From Deltaproteobacteria bacterium (GTDB lineage: Bacteria; Desulfobacterota; Desulfobulbia; Desulfobulbales; Desulfocapsaceae), in the NCBI GenBank assembly GCA_021779275.1, contig JAJYAX010000087.1, positions 1-6,570 of the forward strand: 6,570 nt of DNA, given 5' to 3'. Both the position numbers and the translations under genes were made by a program. Shown piece after piece: positions 5,516-6,570 of the stretch (position 1 is its first letter; every line of letters starts with the position of its first letter). The notes below the pieces were generated by a model, which saw nothing but the letters and a program-made list of their open reading frames with translations, had not been told where the DNA came from and searched no databases.

Positions 5516-5541
5516 CCGCTGCTCCATCGAACAACCAGCGG
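5516..5541 (-). terminator. Weak hairpin after the aminotransferase gene
   Basis: CCGCTG (5516-5521) and CAGCGG (5536-5541) form a 6-bp stem with a 14-base loop, directly after the TGA stop. No T-tract follows on the minus strand, so termination here is doubtful. The next gene in the same direction starts about 200 bases on and has its own promoter candidate. Confidence 0.25.
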
Positions 5542-6570
5542 TCACCGGAGAGGCCGTGACAAGGCTTCAGCTATGGAATCACAGACATAATCGATATTTT
5601 TCGTCGAAAGTCCAGCCAGATTGATTCGACCGCCGGCAACGACATAAATCCCTTTCTTTTCCAGCATCCATCTGACAATTTCATCCGAAATCCCAATAAA
5701 CGAGAACATCCCCCGCTGCTCTTTGATATACGAGAAATCCTCCTTCACTCCCCGGGCCATCAGGCCGTCAACCAGGGCTGCACGCATACTGACAATGCGT
5801 TCACGCATGCCGTTCAATTCCCCCAGCCATTGCAGATGCAGGTCGGGATCATTAAGGATCGTCGCTACGATAAGCCCTCCGTGGGCCGGCGGGTTGGAAT
5901 AACAGACGCGGACCGCAGCCTTCAGGTGGCTCATCGCCACAGTTGATTCTTCCCTGCTTGGACTGACGATGGTCAATGCCCCGGTCCGCTCGTTATAGAG
6001 ACCAAAATTCTTGGAAAAAGAACTGGCCACGAAATAGTCACTGCCCAGAAGAGCAAACTGTTCAACAGCCGAGCGGTCTTCCTCAATCCCCTGCCCCAGC
6101 CCCTGGTAAGCGAAATCAAGAAAAGGGGTCCATCCCTTTCTCCGGCTGATCGCGGCCACCTCCTTCCACTGTTGGGACGTGAGATCCACACCGCTGGGGT
6201 TATGACAACAGGCATGCAGCAGGACTATATCACGTTCGGGGATCGCCTCCAGACAGGCCAGCATTTCTGCAAAATCGACCCTCTTCGTTTGATGATTGTA
6301 ATAGGGGTATTCACTCAAGGGGAAGCCCGCGGAACCAAAGATCCCCTTGTGGTTGGCCCAGGTCGGCGCGCTTATCCAGACCCTGGCCTCGGGCTTGAAT
6401 TTCTTTAAAAGATCGGCGCCGACACGGAGCGCCCCAGTCCCCCCCGGGGCATGAACAGTGGCGGTACGGCCAGATATAATCGCTTCACTTTTCTCACCGA
6501 AGAGCAGTCTCCGCACACCGGCGGCATAAGACGGATCTCCGGAAATCGGCAGGTAACTTTTGGTTTTTTC
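5542..6570 (-). CDS. Aspartate/aromatic amino acid aminotransferase (AspC/TyrB family), N-terminus beyond the window
   Basis: The frame is open to the right edge and 342 residues are visible. A GTG at 6516 is internal, because clear homology (SYLPISGDPSYAAGV) lies before it. By memory of the roughly 396-residue E. coli enzymes, about 55-60 N-terminal residues are missing. Numbered from the visible edge, the fold-type-I PLP motifs are PGGTGALR (42-49), the cofactor-contacting asparagine in CCHNPSG (121-127), DFAYQG (152-157), the Schiff-base lysine K187 in SSFSKNFGLYNER, YSNPPAHG (224-231), and the substrate-carboxylate arginine in AGGRINLAG (312-320). These enzymes move an amino group between aspartate or aromatic amino acids and 2-oxoglutarate in the cytoplasm. 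SKNFGLYNER resembles AspC more than TyrB, while SYLPISG is more TyrB-like, so substrate preference is left open. No truncation or frameshift is seen. GC content looks lower than in the molybdenum operon. Confidence 0.93.
   Translation of the reverse strand, partial: EKTKSYLPISGDPSYAAGVRRLLFGEKSEAIISGRTATVHAPGGTGALRVGADLLKKFKPEARVWISAPTWANHKGIFGSAGFPLSEYPYYNHQTKRVDFAEMLACLEAIPERDIVLLHACCHNPSGVDLTSQQWKEVAAISRRKGWTPFLDFAYQGLGQGIEEDRSAVEQFALLGSDYFVASSFSKNFGLYNERTGALTIVSPSREESTVAMSHLKAAVRVCYSNPPAHGGLIVATILNDPDLHLQWLGELNGMRERIVSMRAALVDGLMARGVKEDFSYIKEQRGMFSFIGISDEIVRWMLEKKGIYVVAGGRINLAGLSTKNIDYVCDSIAEALSRPLR

Noticed and set aside
5333..5560. c-di-GMP or other riboswitch in the RlpA-like leader
   Set aside because: A flagellar or wall gene with a structured leader invites the idea, but I could not find the conserved GEMM core; only a simple inverted repeat is present.
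5542..6516. GTG at 6516 as start of the aminotransferase
   Set aside because: Eighteen further in-frame codons up to the window edge match the family, so the gene is truncated by the window, not started there.

Overview
The window looks like chromosome from an anaerobic, GC-rich bacterium. My best guess is a Desulfobacterota (deltaproteobacterial) sulfate reducer or relative. The guess rests on gene content and protein style, not on any phylogenetic marker: XdhC next to a MocA-type nucleotidyltransferase fused to an HD domain, a long bacterial beta-CASP ribonuclease, and an AspC/TyrB-type aminotransferase. No rRNA, tRNA, CRISPR array, insertion sequence or phage gene is visible.

Region 1 (about 1-2729, + strand) is a tight operon that enters from the left edge. 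The last codons of an unknown upstream gene are followed by xdhC, a MocA-like NTP transferase with a C-terminal HD phosphohydrolase domain, and a histidine phosphatase. Both internal junctions are 4-base ATGA overlaps, so translation is probably coupled. XdhC and MocA are known accessory proteins that prepare cytidylated, sulfurated molybdenum cofactor for xanthine-dehydrogenase/aldehyde-oxidoreductase type enzymes. The HD domain and the histidine phosphatase suggest an extra nucleotide or phosphate processing step in the same pathway; this is inference. The operon ends at a perfect 10-bp hairpin shared with the convergent gene.

Region 2 (2765-4339, - strand) is a complete beta-CASP metallo-beta-lactamase RNase of the CPSF-73/TTHA0252 type. 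It has a good ribosome binding site and a possible sigma-54-like promoter.

Region 3 (4340-4646) is an AT-rich gap with a 9-G homopolymer and a doubtful 52-codon ORF.

Region 4 (4647-5336, - strand) encodes a LysM plus RlpA-like double-psi beta-barrel protein with no signal peptide. Upstream are a sigma-28-like promoter candidate, an inverted repeat, and an 11-codon leader ORF that has the only good Shine-Dalgarno sequence and overlaps the gene start by ATGA. This raises the idea of a flagellum-linked wall enzyme.

Region 5 (5542-6570, - strand) is the C-terminal 342 residues of an aspartate/aromatic aminotransferase whose start lies beyond the right edge.

The most interesting points are the XdhC/MocA-HD/histidine phosphatase cassette and the unusual 5' leader and promoter of the RlpA-like gene. 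Nothing here amounts to an obviously new defence or mobile system.
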